Made by a program: the position numbers and the translations under genes. The notes beneath the pieces are model-generated. The model did no database searches. It was not told the DNA's origin and saw only the letters and a list, made by a program, of their open reading frames with translations. Positions 12,101 through 25,902 of a stretch of DNA of 64,000 nucleotides are shown piece by piece (the stretch's first letter is position 1; each line of letters begins with the position of its first letter). The DNA comes from Echiichthys vipera (Eukaryota > Chordata > Actinopteri > Perciformes > Trachinidae), in assembly GCA_963691815.1 (NCBI GenBank), contig OY829648.1, positions 24,494,123-24,558,122 of the forward strand, written 5' to 3'.

Positions 12101-13790
12101 CTGATGTTGAGCAGACAACAAACTCGGACCTTTGACATCTATTTTTAGTCCAACATCAGAGGCTCAGTTTTCACCAAAATACCAACATATCTTCATGTTC
12201 TACCTCATCTTAATGCAACTCTCCCTTCACCTTTGCACCGTACACATTGTACAAGGAACAAAGACAGCTTTACTGCTTGTCAGATGGTCAAATGACTTCA
12301 GAGACAGCCTCCCTCCCACACCTTTCCCACCTCAGAATTGGGGGGCTGTGACATGTCCGACCATTTTCCAATAGCTGCATTCACACCCACTTCCTGCCGT
12401 GATCGGGCGGCAGAAAGTATGCTCTCAAGATCTCTTCTACGCTATTTAACTAACTATTTCACTCTGTTCTCATCGCAACTCATCACATATGCAAGCTTTG
12501 TCACGGTCACTTGGCGACGCACTGCGTAGCCCTGCACAACAAACTGACGCTCCACTATGGTCACTGTTTTAAACACGGGGAACACGTGGTTAACGTCATC
12601 ATTTCAAACTGAACTATGTGGTTAGGTTTGGACAACAAAATCACTCAGTTAGAGTTATGAAAAGATCATGGATTGGGTTAAAATAAGTACGTGTACACTA
12701 CGGTGACGCTGGGTGAAAGTGCCGTGTTCTTCTGACCCATCCACCACCCCGACCTCCTCCTTACGCAGACCCTGTCGCTCTACTAGAGCACTTAGAGTGT
12801 CTAATATAATATTATATGGGCTTACAGTTTTAAGCTCTGTGTGTTTAATGCAGACGCCCAAGGGCGCCTTTTGTGGTGGTATCAAACGCAGAGGGGCCGT
12901 GACAAAAGGGCAGTAACTGACGCCCTGGGAATGAGAACGGGCTGAAAACTTCTGTCTCTTTCCATGCTAACAACCAAGTGCAACACTATGAATATCTCCC
13001 GGGAGAGACTGTCCGAAAGTGTGTGCCCCATATTTAAACAATATCACAAAATACAACTGGCAAAGTAAAACCCTGACATGCTGGTGGTGCTACAGGAAAA
13101 GTTGGGGGATCACCAGGATTCACCCTCTGGGGAACATGAGTGTCCGTAGAACATTTCATGGCAATCCATCCTCTAGTTGCCAAGTCTGCACCAAAGAGGG
13201 GGACCACACGAATAACAGACATTGCCATCCATAGAGCCATCCCACTAACCATGGCTAAAGAACCTCGTAGTACTAGTACTGGACAAAACACGATCCAGTC
13301 CAACAGGGCTGAAATAAACACTGCCTTTATGAATCATCTAATGCTCCGTTTTCATTCAGACATTAGGCTGTAAGGTGTTGTTAGCATTCATCCACTCCCC
13401 AGATATCCACAGGGCGCATGCTGAGAAACAATAGATTTTAGAGTGACACGCGACATGTATCACATGACCGTGGTTATATTTTCCACATTAGCAAACGGTT
13501 AAGTGACAATGCTCAAGTGTGCAAACAACAGAAAGACCGTCTCCTCCTGCCTGAGCCTCTCAAACACAGTGACCTGTGACACTCAATTATCAAACTTAAC
13601 ACTAAATTTAGAAGCGCAGTAATATTTTAACACTTTACTAAATCACCCTCTACAACATGTCAAAATGGTGAGCCAGAGCATAAACACATCAGAACATACA
13701 CATCAACGGAAATTAGAGTTAAAGTCAAGCTAGAGACACTTAACACTTCATCAACTGTTTGTAACTTTCTGTATAAGAACGCCTTCTTAC
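9120..13790 (-). other. CRACD 5' intron, non-coding
   Basis: No coding exon is recognised. About 11600-11960 is a 5'-truncated copy of the TTAA-flanked MITE described at 14459-15029, beginning with the nested hairpin. Confidence 0.6.
11601..11960. mobile_element. Truncated TTAA-MITE copy beginning with the hairpin element
   Basis: The hairpin (11601-11687) is followed by the same downstream phrases as the 14.5-kb copy (CCCAGTCTGCTCTGA, then TCTACACCATCACTGCAG). Confidence 0.55.
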
Positions 13791-13880
13791 CTGCAGTTGC
13801 TGTGTGTGCGAGGGTATCTATGAGTGAGCGGTCGTTCCACCTGCCTGCTGTCACTGAGGATCTAGGGCATTACCTGGAGT
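13791..13880 (-). other. Candidate 5' UTR exon of CRACD (5' limit unknown)
   Basis: On the minus strand a strong donor (ACTGCAG, then gtaagaag) lies at 13790. The preceding 60-90 nt have no ATG in the part examined, and a TG microsatellite follows immediately upstream. It could splice to the acceptor at 9120. No transcript evidence is available here, and the 5' limit is arbitrary. Confidence 0.35.
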
Positions 13881-13893
13881 CAGGTGTCAGATG

Positions 13894-13998
<105 letters not shown>

Positions 13999-14458
13999 TG
14001 ACGGAGTAAACACCCCCAGATATTGTCATAGATGAAAATTTGATTGCAGCTGTAAGGCGCAGCCACATACTCTGAAGAGCTGTGTCAGTGCGGGTTCATG
14101 ATGTGTGTTGGACTGGAGCACATGTACAGTCTGAGGGGAGGAGGTGTGTCAGTTTGAGGGCTCAGCGAGGAGAGATGGGCGTTCTCCTGTGTCTGTTAGT
14201 GCTGCTGTGCTGAGGAGGCACAAAGTGACACTTTGTTTCCCCGCCAGATAGCCAGTGCAGGAGAACAGAGTGGCATTCATCATTTCCACTGGCTGACGCA
14301 CACAAAGGCTTTCATTGTGGGTTAAGAGCACGTGTGATTAGAACGGTTTGTGATGCGGTGAACCAAAGTTTCTTATTAATATTATGGTCATAAAAGCATG
14401 AAATGTCTTATAGTGGTTAGTTTTTTTTGTTTGTTTTTTACAGCATTCCACATTCATT

Positions 14459-15029
14459 TTAAAAGGTCCCATATTATGCTCATTTCCAGGTTCATATTTG
14501 TATTTTTGGGGTTTCTAGTAGAACATGATAACATGCTTTAACGTTCAAAAAACACCTTTTTTCACTTACAGGTCTGGATATAGCTGTATTCACCCTCTGT
14601 CTGAAACGCTCCTCTCTTTAGAGGATCAGTTCACCCCCAAATCAAAAATACATATTTTAGCAGGCAAAATATGTATGTATTTGATTTTCGGGGTGAACTG
14701 TTTCTTTAAGACCCCCTCCTGAAAAAAAGACCAGTCTGCTCTGATTGGTCAACATTTCAAGATCCTCTTCGATCTCACTGTTGGTATCTCTACACTGTCA
14801 ATGCAGGTGAATGACTGTAACGGCACTTCAGCATCGATTTCTACCTATATATAGTACAGATGTGACATCACAAGCGTACAACCTGGCAGCTCATTTAAAC
14901 ACAGTTTCTGAATAAAGGCTGTGTGCATTTCTCTGTGGATTAAGCGTTTTAATAATTTCAGTAATGAAATAGTTGCTTTGTAATCAAGAGGCATGGAAAT
15001 CTTACTTTTTACAATATGGGACTTTTTAA
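14459..15029. mobile_element. TTAA-flanked MITE with a nested hairpin
   Basis: The ends are inverted (AAGGTCCCATATT and AAAGTCCCATATTG) and flanked by TTAA, as in piggyBac-type elements. A second palindromic element (14615-14710, GGATCAGTTCACCCC...GGGGTGAACTG) interrupts it. Related copies: 11601-11960 (truncated, with the same hairpin), 26738-27050 and about 39808-40300 (both without the hairpin). Confidence 0.6.
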
Positions 15030-17299
15030 GTAAAAACAACAGCGTAGCTCCCTGACTCTAGTAGCCCCAACAAGATCTTCATTTTACAGTTATATTTATG
15101 CATCAGTCTGAGGTGAAATCAGAATGACTGCGTGCATCAGCGCAGTGTTGGTGTGTAATAAAGCCAGCTCCCCCACCTCCCCAGTTTTGGCAGCATCACA
15201 CTGCAGTCTCACAGGAGTATGATAATGATGGGGCTTTACCAACCTGGATGCCGCCTATATTACAGCAGCAGAGCACTTCAAAGACAGACTGCTCCTCTGA
15301 CTGACTCTCTGCAAAAGAAATAGAAACAACCCCCCCCCCCCCGTAAAGAAGCACAAACTTGCTCCCACAAAGATATTCACATCTGCATGTATGCACACAC
15401 AGGAAGGGCAGAGTCTTCATGTGTTAAGAGGCCAGGATCATCCGTCTCCACTGCTATTCTCAATGATACTGTAGCAGCCACAGCACTAGCCATGTGCTAA
15501 CGTCATTCAGAATAAAGAATAAATAATAATGAATACCTTCAAGTTTTTCCACACCATAAAAATCTAAATTGCATGTTGAGATTCACACAAGTGTTATCTT
15601 ATGTGTTGATTTAATGGTCAAACGTGATTTATCTTCATTCTGCACTGAGATTAAATAAAACAAACCCAATGTGTTTACCATCAAACTGATGCTGTCTCGA
15701 TCTACAGCCCGCTGCATTTATGTTTTTTTGGACATACACTGAAATTTCGGAGGTGACCTTAATGTCTCAAACACATCAGTTATATAAACCTAGATATCAA
15801 TAGCAATTTTAATAGAATACATACTGTATGGTGTATTATTATGAGCAGAGACCTCATAAGTAAATTGAGTGGTAGACTGTAATATCTGTATAATTGTAAA
15901 TAAGATACTGTATATACTATTGATGGGTGCAGCCCAATAAATACTGTTTCTACGAGAAGGTTATTACATCCTAGACTTAAATTGATCTAACAGCAGTTGC
16001 TTGTTTCTTTGCAAAATATGGCTCCACATGAAAAACATGCATGTGATTAGGCCAATGCATCACAGACTGAGCACTTTTTTGTACCAAGTACATTTTATTG
16101 ATATATAGGCTTTGCCTCCGGGTTCACTTTTGAACGCCGGGCTTTTATATTTTAAAGAGTTGGGAGTTTCCACTCTTGTTTGTCGAATGTGCAGCTATGC
16201 GAGTGCAAATAAACTGACATTTAAAACACTCAGAAAAGAATGAGTCAGACTGCCTTTGTCTTCCTCACAGTGATTAAAATCAAATCCATAGTTGCAGTTT
16301 TATCGGAGGTCAAAGGGTGGTGTTAAATGACTCATATAAAATGGATGCTGTCTGGCACTGCAAATGAACTCCACAAGTCTGTGGAAAAGGGTCACCAGTT
16401 GGGTGGTGGTGACACGTTTATTGTTTACTGTGCAGCTTAGTGCATCTGAGAATCCAAACCTCCAGGTTGGATATGAAGCTGAACATTGCAGTTTACAAAA
16501 CACATCTCTTGAATCAGTCGCGGTGACGTAGTCTTTACTATGACAGCTCTTCCCTGTTTCTTCTGCAAAACACAGACCTGGGTGGCACATAGCACTGCCA
16601 TCAGTCAACCATCAGCACATACACCCAGGCTACTATATACAGTCCATACATTATAACTGACAGCCTATCGTTGCCTGTCCACGACTTTTTTTGCCTGTCC
16701 AACCAAAGAAGCACAGCAGTTTACTTAAAGCAGCAACATAAATCCAACAGCAGCAGCCTGTGAATTTATCTCTGGCACACTGCCATCTATTTCCCAGCCT
16801 CTCTGTGTCTCAGCACCAGGGTCCACAGACGACGACAGTAATGCAGCATTGATTTCAAAGCCTTTAAACGACGCGTGGACAAAATGCATCCATAACATCA
16901 TCTTTTCGCACATGTAGGCCCGCAGCATATGGCCTGTGCGTGGTTCTTGAGCTGAATCAAACATCCTGTATAGTGTATCATTTGGAAAAACGCCACGGAT
17001 ATCTGCGGTGAAAGACTAAGTCAACATACAGTAGACCTAAAGACACGGATCAATCCGTAACCGTTAATGGCAGATAAGCGGATGCTGCCGCACAGGGATT
17101 ACAGTCTATTAATTGCAGAGTAAAAGCAGCACGGAGAACAAAGAATCCGGCCTCTGCTTCTCTCACACACGGACACAGATGAAATCCAAGTAGAGCTGAA
17201 TAATTAGCATCATTTTGGATTTGGAATAAATAACAATGAAATACAGTTTGGCCTGTTGACATCGGCGTTTGCGCATTTCAAATCGGATCAAATCTCAAG

Positions 17300-17760
17300 T
17301 CCCAGCCCATTTAAAGCGCGCACACGCACGCATAGCCTACACATCTGCGAAGGATGGAGCAGAAGATGCGAGCGGGGCAATGGGAAATGCGAGGTGGGAT
17401 ACAGACACAAGGTCATCAGCGTCGTGGAAATGGAAAACAATCGGCAGAAAGACAAACCCCCGTGGAAGAGAAGAGCATCAAACCCCACCACCTTCTTTCC
17501 TGAACGCGGTTCCTCCCTCTGATCAGCGCTGAAGAAGGTAAAACCCGGCTCCGGCAGCTCCGACCCTTTTGTGTTGCTGATGCTGCGGGTGCCCGACAGG
17601 GACACGCACGCACCGTCAGTCCCGCACAGCTGCACGAGATGGAGATGGAGATGGGAGGGTGTGGCTGCGAGAGGAAGGCGAGCGGACATGTGAGCTCCCG
17701 TCAAGATGTGAGCACGTTACTGTAACGTAAGCGCGTGCTTTTCGGAAGTAGAATAATTAA
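17300..17760 (-). promoter_or_regulatory. CpG-rich segment, candidate CRACD promoter
   Basis: This is the first clearly GC- and CpG-rich stretch upstream of CRACD, in otherwise AT-rich DNA (many cgcacacgcacg and gcgcgtgc tracts). On the minus strand it contains a possible non-coding exon with a donor-like AAGAAG/gtggtg near 17490. Assignment to CRACD rests on position and composition only. Confidence 0.35.
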
Positions 17761-18987
17761 AGAAAACGAGGGGCTGAATGGAAACGCCGTGACCGCCACG
17801 AGGATTCTCGAGGGAGTTTACTGGGATGTGCGGTGTCTGTGGTTCACTGTATTGGGATTGTACAGTGACCTCATCCTTCAACTGTAGGCCTGTGTAACCT
17901 TCACTGAAGCGTCTTACTCAGTCTGCTCTGTGAGCACTTCAGTCTGCACCCAGGATAAACTGGAACCAGAGACCTGTATAAAATAGATTTGATATATTAT
18001 GCACGAGATAAAACTGCAAACAGCACAATAACTTTAATAAACAGCCTACACTGTAGTTGCAGACCATAATAAAAGGATGGCTCGAGTAATTATATAAGAT
18101 GGAAACCAATCAAAATGTCAATGAAATGAAAATGAACCATGGCGTGGGTGCAGATCCCGGGGGTTCACATTTTATAGTCACGTCTAAAAAGAAATGGTGG
18201 AAAAAATGTTGGATAAATATCTTTCCGTCTCCACATCCATCTCTGCTCTCCTCCACTACAACCCAAATGAACGGGTATTCTTACACAGATGCAGATGATC
18301 AGCATATTTGATATTCATCCATATCAATGAATCATGCATAAAGTAGTCCCATACACTGGGAGAAAAGGAAGATGGTGAGAAGAGTTAGAAGTGAGTAGAC
18401 ATTACATACCCGAGACCCTTAAATTATGATTTAGGCTACTAATATGACAGTTAAGTGAACAGTGATACACTTGCGACTGTTTAGGACAAGTAAACAAGAA
18501 AGGTTAGCACAGAAAATTATTCCCTGTGCCGTACTTTATGAACGCCTACAAAGTTGTTATTTAAGTGGCTTGTATCAGCTGCATACAGGCAAAAAAAAAA
18601 AAGAAACACTTTTTTGTCCCCCCAAATCCTGAAATCTGATCTGCACCCATGGATGGGGGCTAGACTGTATGATAAGTTGGTGTAGCGTCATGCTTAAAAA
18701 AGGAAAAAGTCAGAAAACATAGGCTACATAGATAAAGAATAAACAAACCGCCACTAGACACAAAATAAATTAAAATGGTTGTATGTATCTATTCACAGCA
18801 AACCGAGGTGACTCACACCCCATGAAAGAGGCACATGCAGGATGGCTACTCTATTTCACCCCCCCTCCCCCCCTCCTCAACCCAGCAGAATACCCCACTG
18901 GAAAAAGAACAAACGGTCCATTAGAATAAAATAGTTAAAGGCACACTCCAACCTAATAGATATGGGGAAAAACAGTGGCTGGCTCCT

Positions 18988-19340
18988 CTACAAGAAGAAG
19001 AAGAATTACTTTATTGATCCCGCAACGGGGAAATTGAATTTTTTCACTCTTATTATTAATCATGTCACACACACACAGGCCCGAAATACACACATGCACA
19101 GACAGGACCTATACATGCAATTAAGGAGAGATGTTAGAGCGAGGGGGTGCCAGTGACCAGCTCCCCGAGCAGTATGGGGTTCTGTGCCTTGCTCAACAGC
19201 ACCTCAGCAGTGCCCAGGAGATGAACTGGCACCTCTCCAGCCACCAGTTCAGGCTCCATACATGGTCCACACTGGGACTTGAACCAGCGACCCTGCGGTT
19301 CCCAGCTGAGTCACCTATGGACTGAGCTACTGCCGCCTCT
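18988..19340 (-). mobile_element. tRNA-headed SINE
   Basis: On the minus strand the head reads GGCGGCAGTAGCTCAGTCC (A-box-like), then GGTTCAAGTCC (B box). After a central region the 3' tail reads GGGATCAATAAAGTA followed by CTT repeats. It gives only chance ORFs. Confidence 0.7.
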
Positions 19341-20799
19341 AGAAGTCCTATTGGAGATTTCACACTTTCAATAAATTTGATTCATTGATTGTTTAGAAGC
19401 TTGCTCGACATGCAGGTAACGGAAATCTTGCTTCTTGGCTGATGTGCCTGCATCACTCAGCAGACATGCAGGATAAAATCCAACAAACCAAGGATGGCCT
19501 CAGCTGCTTCACGCAGGTGTGTCAGCGCAAAGAGAAAAGTTCAGGTGAGCTTTCCACCCTCTTTTACGGACTCCTATGGTGCCAGACTCCCTTTACCTCT
19601 CTTCCATATGTACTATCTGCAATAGCTACATTGTTTCAGCTGATGATATACTGCATCACAACCGTCACCAGGATAAAGCTTGGACCATGGCTGGGACACG
19701 TGTTGACCCGTCTAGGAGCACATTAAAACGTCATATCCTTTATGTGGGTTAAAGGCTCGTTGAGATTAAAATCTCTTTTTCAGGAGTGACCTCATAAACA
19801 TTGCAAGAACACAAACAATACAAAGACAAATACGTACAACCGTCACACTACAAATGCATGAGCCCAATATCCAGTAGGCTACATAACATGCAATACAAGA
19901 AACAGCTGTCGTCGCAGGAATAATAAGTAGCCTACAATTTTCTAAAACGATTTCAGTGACAAATAGCAATCACATTGACCAAGAATGCCAGTTTCTTGAT
20001 CCTTTAAAATTGACTTTTATTGCCCCAGCTCGGGCAATTTCAAGTCCTTGGGCTACATTATTAATATAAAATAAAAGAAAAAAAAGGGGCTGCATATTGA
20101 TTTTAGTTTGACACAGAGATGGTAAATCGAGAACCGGTTCCAGTTGAGAACCGATGACAAATTGGTAATGGAATCGCTGAGATCATCAATGACGGCATGT
20201 TTTTCTTTTCAGTTAATGATGTCAAACTCGTGCGCCTATGCTGCTGCAAACTTGCTACAAGAAAGAGTCCTATAAAGGAGAGGTAGAATCAGTCCAGTGC
20301 AGTTATTACATTAGTGCCATGCAGAACAGCTCAGCAGTGGTCTTTCTTTGAAAAAAATGAAAACTTAAATAAAGAAGAAAGTTGGACAAAATTAATCTTC
20401 TCTCATCTCATCTACACTGTGTTCAACAGCTGCGTTGTCACTGAAAACCTGTGTAGGCCAACTTTTTTACCACTCAGAAAATTCGGACCGAGAAACACAA
20501 TCGATACCGGCATTGGCATCAATAAAATGTCATCAAATCTGCATGTAACAATATAAAGGGAGCAGGTCCGCGGACATACAGATCAAGAGCACATCACTGT
20601 TACCCTATAAAGGCTACAAACAAATACAAATGCAGAAATGAAATGTTTTCTTGCCCGGAGGGAAAAACATGATTTATTCCTAAAACACAAATCTAAAAAG
20701 ATCATTGAGGATCCCAATGAAAAGAATACACTATAAAACAAGCCTACAGCCATAGTATTAAGAATCTCCATTTTAATTCAACCTGTGTTCATTTTATTA

Positions 20800-21100
20800 A
20801 AGCTGCAACAATAAGATTATTAATCGATTGACACCTTTATATCCTTTTTTGTGAACAGAAATTCCCAAAATAACCTATTGTTCCAACTTATAATATTCAT
20901 CGTCAACTGAATATCTCTGTGTTTTGGACTTTTTGGTGGCACAAAACAAGCTATTCAAGATGCCACCTTTGTTTTCCAGAATATTTTGAACGGCCCTTTC
21001 CCAATTTCTCCTAAATTTGTTTTAGCATGAACAATTAATCAGTTAATCGAGAAAATAATTGGCAGATTATTTGAGAGGTCATATAGTTGCAGCCCTAAAT
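20800..21100. repeat. Dispersed repeat with ATTAATCGATTAA-like ends
   Basis: It shares the phrases GCTGCAAC...ATTAATCG and TTGCAGCCCTA, and inner phrases about TCAACTGAATATCTCTG, with 32385-32665 and 27260-27510. These are three copies of one abundant teleost repeat; the superfamily is not determined here. Confidence 0.5.
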
Positions 21101-22048
21101 TTAAGTTCTCTAATAAAACATTACCCAAAACTAAGCATATGGTCATTTCAAAATCTCTGCCTGAACGGAGTGAATGTCTTCAGCACAGGAGGATCATCTC
21201 CGAACCTGAAAGCCTGTTTTAGCTGCCAAGTCTCCGAGCATGAACTAAGATTTATGCTTTAACCATTCGGCTCTGTATTACAGAAAACACAAAACAGAGA
21301 TTTTAACTCCGAAGAGACCATTTTAACAAATTTAACACAAGATTTACAACATTTCTCTAACAAAATACTTGCTAATGTAGATAAATCCACTGTTCCAGGA
21401 AGTGTGCAAATGCCTCTTTTTTCAAATTGATGGTAATGGGCTATATAAACTCCAGGAAGGGGCTAAACACAACCCAGGATGCAGCTTGTGCACTTAGCTG
21501 GCACCAGCTATGTCGTAAAGGTATTATAACCTAGATGTATGATTTATACTTAGCTTTTACAGGCCCAGTATTTTTATTTATAAAGTGTATTATCATGGAT
21601 GAGAGCCTGAATCCTGGCCATACTAGTTTGCGGTGTTTTTGAAATTTGCCTTTAACACATGATCTTTGTTGTCCTGCGTTGAGCTTTTAGGGACAAACTA
21701 ATCAATTTTGTGTCGAGGAATCCCCAAGCCGAGCTCTATGGGTGGATGAGAAAGAGAGAGTCACGCTGCTGCTCCTCCACATTGAGGAGTCAGGTGATGT
21801 GGCTTTGAATCAGGGAATCACATGGACTGTACACAGCCAGATTGTGCCTTAAAACTCTCTTACGGGACTATATGCATTTACAGAATTTAACCAGAAAACG
21901 TTGAAAGCCTTTAAAAGCAAGAACCAAGAAATCAGTGTCCCCTGGGCTGTGACTAAACGCAGAGCCAACCTAGAATCCACTCCCTGAACTACATGTCGCA
22001 GCGGGTACCTCAAGATCCCAAAGGATGTGCTGAAGATCTGAGGATTAC

Positions 22049-22255
<207 letters not shown>

Positions 22256-22586
22256 TTTATTTTGAAAATGCTAACCGGTCGTCTTAGCATTAGCACAGTT
22301 TCTCACTTGAGGATAATGTGTATGGGGACCAGACATCATTTAAGTACTCCAGACTCATTATTTACGGCAGATATGTTTCTTTAGCCATGTGTTCATCAAA
22401 TAACTTGTTCGTCGAAACGGTTTTATTTTTGACACTTGGACGGAAATGGTTAACATGACGCCAGCAGACTTGACGCACATCTGAAGTTAACTCTGGGTAC
22501 GTGGTAGGCAACAGTCTCTCACATAGTAACGGTAGTTAGCGGTGAACTTCAAAAAGATACTTGAACAGACACGCCGGACACCAGCC

Positions 22587-24349
22587 ATGCTTCCCCGCAG
22601 GCAGGACTACGGGATGAAAAGGACCGGGGGACCTCGCAGCACGTCGGTCATAAACTTTCGGACAGCGGTGAGCCCGGGCTCCGTCCGCCGCAGCTCCGCC
22701 GTGCTGCCGTCGGTGCTAACGTTCCTGGTGATCGTAGCGTCCGGAGGCCTGCTGCTCATGATCGAGAAAGGAATGCTGACGAGCATGGAGACGCCTCCGC
22801 CCCGCGGTAACGGCAAACGGCTGGACCAGGTCCGGCAGGTCGGGAAGCACAGCCTGGGTGCTGTGGACGTGGACTCCCAGGTAGTCATTTTTAATACACC
22901 ATGAAGTTCTGCTGGAGCTTCACGGGTAAATATTTACAAGCAGGGTTACCAGCGGTGATTTTGATTTCTCAATAATACAAAATCTGTGGCAGAAACTGAA
23001 GGATTAAGGGCTCTACGGCCATTTGGTTGGGGATGTAGGTCATGCTGTGCAAAGGGAAAACTACAAGGTTTGCTAAAGAGTTGGGGCTTGTTGTTGTTGT
23101 CATCAAAAACTCACATATGTGCATTTTTGTCATCTTAGTGCGGTGATCTTAAAAAAAAAGGGCTTAAAGTTGGATCACTTTATAAAGGGCACTCCAGCGG
23201 TTTAGGTTAGTGTTGCACTTCAATTATGTTGGGGGACTCCCAAAACACAGAAAGGTGAAAATGTAAGCAGTAGAGTTTAAAATATACACTCTCTCTGCCT
23301 GGTAAACATACCCACATCTTACCAACTTGCAGTGTTTTTCATTGATAATGTTCAAATTCCATGCCTAACATGAGATAATCTTATTGACACCACAATGATT
23401 TTCTCAGGCTTGATGTGATACAGCATTTTTCACAGGCTGAGTTATACAAACCGTGACTAGTGAACCTGTTGTAAAAATGGTGAAATGCACCCAAAAGTCA
23501 CCGATTTGTGTTCATGCACAGATCCTCCAGGAGATCCGCAACCGGACAATCAGGACCGTGTGCAGCCAGAAGAACATGCCCCACAACATTTGGTCCCTGA
23601 GCCCCCTGCAGAGGAAGACGCTGCTGCAGCACGTCTTGGTGAACGATCAGTACCGCTTCCTCTACTGCTACGTGCCCAAGGTCGCCTGCTCCAACTGGAA
23701 GAGGGTTCTGAAGGTTCTGAACGGAGCCCTGGAGAACGTGGACGTCAACATCAAGATGGACCACCGCAGCGACTTGGTGTTTTTGTCCTCTCTTAAACCC
23801 GAGGAGATCCGCTACCGCCTCAAGCACTACTTCAAGTTCATGTTTGTGCGGGAGCCAATGGAGCGCCTGCTTTCCGCATACAGGAACAAGTTTGGGGAGA
23901 TCGAGTCCTACCAGAAAAAGTACGGTGTGGAGATCGTGAAGCGGTACAGAAAAGGTCACGCCAAGGATGCATCTGTAACAGGAGACGATGTGACATTTGC
24001 AGAGTTCGTCCGTTACTTGCTGGACGAGGATGTGGAGCGCATGAATGAGCACTGGATGCCGGTGTACAACTTATGCCAACCCTGTGCTGTGTCCTATGAC
24101 TTCTTCGGCTCCTACGAGCACCTTGAAAGTGATTCTGAGTTTGTGCTCCAGCGTGTTGGAGCGCCTCCTCACGTTCGCTTCCCAGAGAGGCAGACGTGGT
24201 ACAAGCCGGTCACCACAGAGACGTTACACTATTATCTGTGCACGTTACCACAGAAGCTACTGAGGGAACTCCTGCCCAAGTATATTTTAGACTTTTCACT
24301 CTACGCTTATCCTCTCCCCAACACAACCACTGAACACTGCCGGCATTAA
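22587..24349 (+). CDS. chst14: CHST14, dermatan 4-O-sulfotransferase 1 (D4ST1)
   Basis: A Golgi type II membrane enzyme that transfers sulfate from PAPS to C4 of GalNAc next to iduronic acid in dermatan sulfate. Exons: 22587-22880 (98 codons, phase 0, donor gtagtc) and 23522-24349 (acceptor catgcacag, stop TAA). The total is 373 residues, close to the human 376. The signal anchor VLPSVLTFLVIVASGGLLLMI lies at residues 39-59. The 5'-phosphosulfate loop PKVACSNWKR is at 150-159 and the 3'-phosphate motif FVREPMERLLSAY at 206-218. There is an N-glycosylation sequon NRT at 105 and another near the C-terminal YPLPNTT. The start chosen is MLPRRQDY, in context CCAGCCATGC; the in-frame ATG at 22542 is less likely because the family N-terminus aligns here. 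It converges on CEP135. Confidence 0.95.
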
Positions 24350-24549
24350 GTGTGCAATGTTTTATAGTTCTGAGATTATTTTTTTATAGAGAACCATTTT
24401 TTACTATTATCATTACTAGGGAACAAAGTATTTTCATAGCTGTTACACATTTTTACATGAGATCTACCTGATCGCAAAATGCTGATTATTGGAAGAGATG
24501 GAGACTTTACTACAAAACCACTAAAGCTGGTAATCAGCTGAAGACAAAG

Positions 24550-24555
24550 AATAAA
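24550..24555 (+). other. Candidate CHST14 polyadenylation signal
   Basis: A canonical AATAAA lies 200 nt after the CHST14 stop codon and is followed by a T-rich stretch. Confidence 0.5.
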
Positions 24556-24559
24556 TACT

Positions 24560-25890
24560 TTTTTCCAATTTCAGCCCGTCATGCACTGTTACAGTAAATT
24601 AACCAATTCAGTATAGACCCTTTTACAATTTTAAACAATGATGACGCACGCAGAGTGCACATGCAGTTTGGCAACAGAAGTATTGACCTTTTCAATGGAA
24701 TTCCATTGTTAGGCAACAACATGTCAACTTCCCGTCAGCAGATGTCATTGGCATACACTGAAACAAGAAATAAACTGGGACACATTTAGAATGTTTGTTT
24801 ACAACTGTGAAATAGTCTGAAGTGGAGGGCAACAGCTTATCAAGCTACACAAGGACCAGTAGAGATTGGGAATCCTACCAAAATAAGTATTGAAAGTTCT
24901 GTGTTGTACGAATGGGTAGGACACATTAATAAGTCACCCAATATTTATGCAGTGGGCAGATATATACACGTATCTAGAGGAGAAACCGAGTGTGTGCACC
25001 GGCGAGGAATTAGGAGCTTACAGCAAGAGATGCTTACAATTATTGTATCTGTGATCATGTACAGAAAGTCAAATACTTCTGTTCTGAGTTTTAAAACGAG
25101 TGCTACAGATACAAGCATTTTTGATCATGTCGTAAGTGCAGTGGTAGTCAAAAGGAAGCCAGAGACGACGCCCGTGTTTTGGTTTAAGAGCGACCGTGTT
25201 GGCTGGTGACTCGTCACGGGTTGCTTGTAGTGACGGCAGCTGTTGAAAACACAAACGGAACATGTAGATGATCCCGTAAAGGTGTAAAATACATACTCAT
25301 CTGTGTTTATTATTTCCGTCAACCATTTATGTAAGTTACTTCGCGCAACCATGGGCGCACTCGGCTGGAAGTCTCCAGTTAACGCGGCCACTTAGACTTG
25401 AGGCACCGGTTGCTCTGAAACTGTCCCAATTCAGTAGTCCACTGTTGGAATATCGATTCTGACAATCAAACATGCAACAACCGGACATTAAAATTTAGTG
25501 TTTCAATCTTGCCAACTCATCTGAATGGCTCGACGAATCGCCAACATGTGTCTGAATATTTTTTGATGACGTTGGCTGTAAAAGGGTCTATATATAGTAT
25601 ATACGGCATATTGATGGAAATGTAAATAAGGTAACAAAACCAAACTTAGTATTTTGCTCATTTCTTCATCTATACTTTTCAGAAGGTAAAGGATTAATAG
25701 CTTCTGTGGGTATTCAGTGATTTAGCAGGCTAAAACACAAACCATGTAGGCTACTCACAGCTTTGTGGGTTTTAAATCAAGCTTGTGTCTTTGTTTTTTT
25801 TTGCCAGCCCCCCCCCCTCCATTTTCCCCATTTACCTTGTAATAAAACAGAAGTTTTGTAATGTATTTCACTGCAATTTCTGTAATTTTG
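24560..25890. other. Intergenic stretch between the converging CHST14 and CEP135 3' ends
   Basis: No coding exon is recognised. The sequence is AT-rich, with a poly-C tract near 25808 and no clear repeat structure that I could identify. Confidence 0.5.
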
Positions 25891-25896
25891 TATCCT

Positions 25897-25902
25897 TTTA
25901 TT
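25897..25902 (-). other. Candidate CEP135 polyadenylation signal
   Basis: TTTATT on the plus strand reads AATAAA on the minus strand, about 360 nt downstream of the CEP135 stop codon. Other A-rich signals nearby are possible. Confidence 0.35.

Noticed and set aside
22542..22586. Upstream in-frame ATG of CHST14 adding 15 residues
   Set aside because: The family N-terminus aligns at the next Met (MLPRRQDY), which has the better context. The longer form is not excluded.
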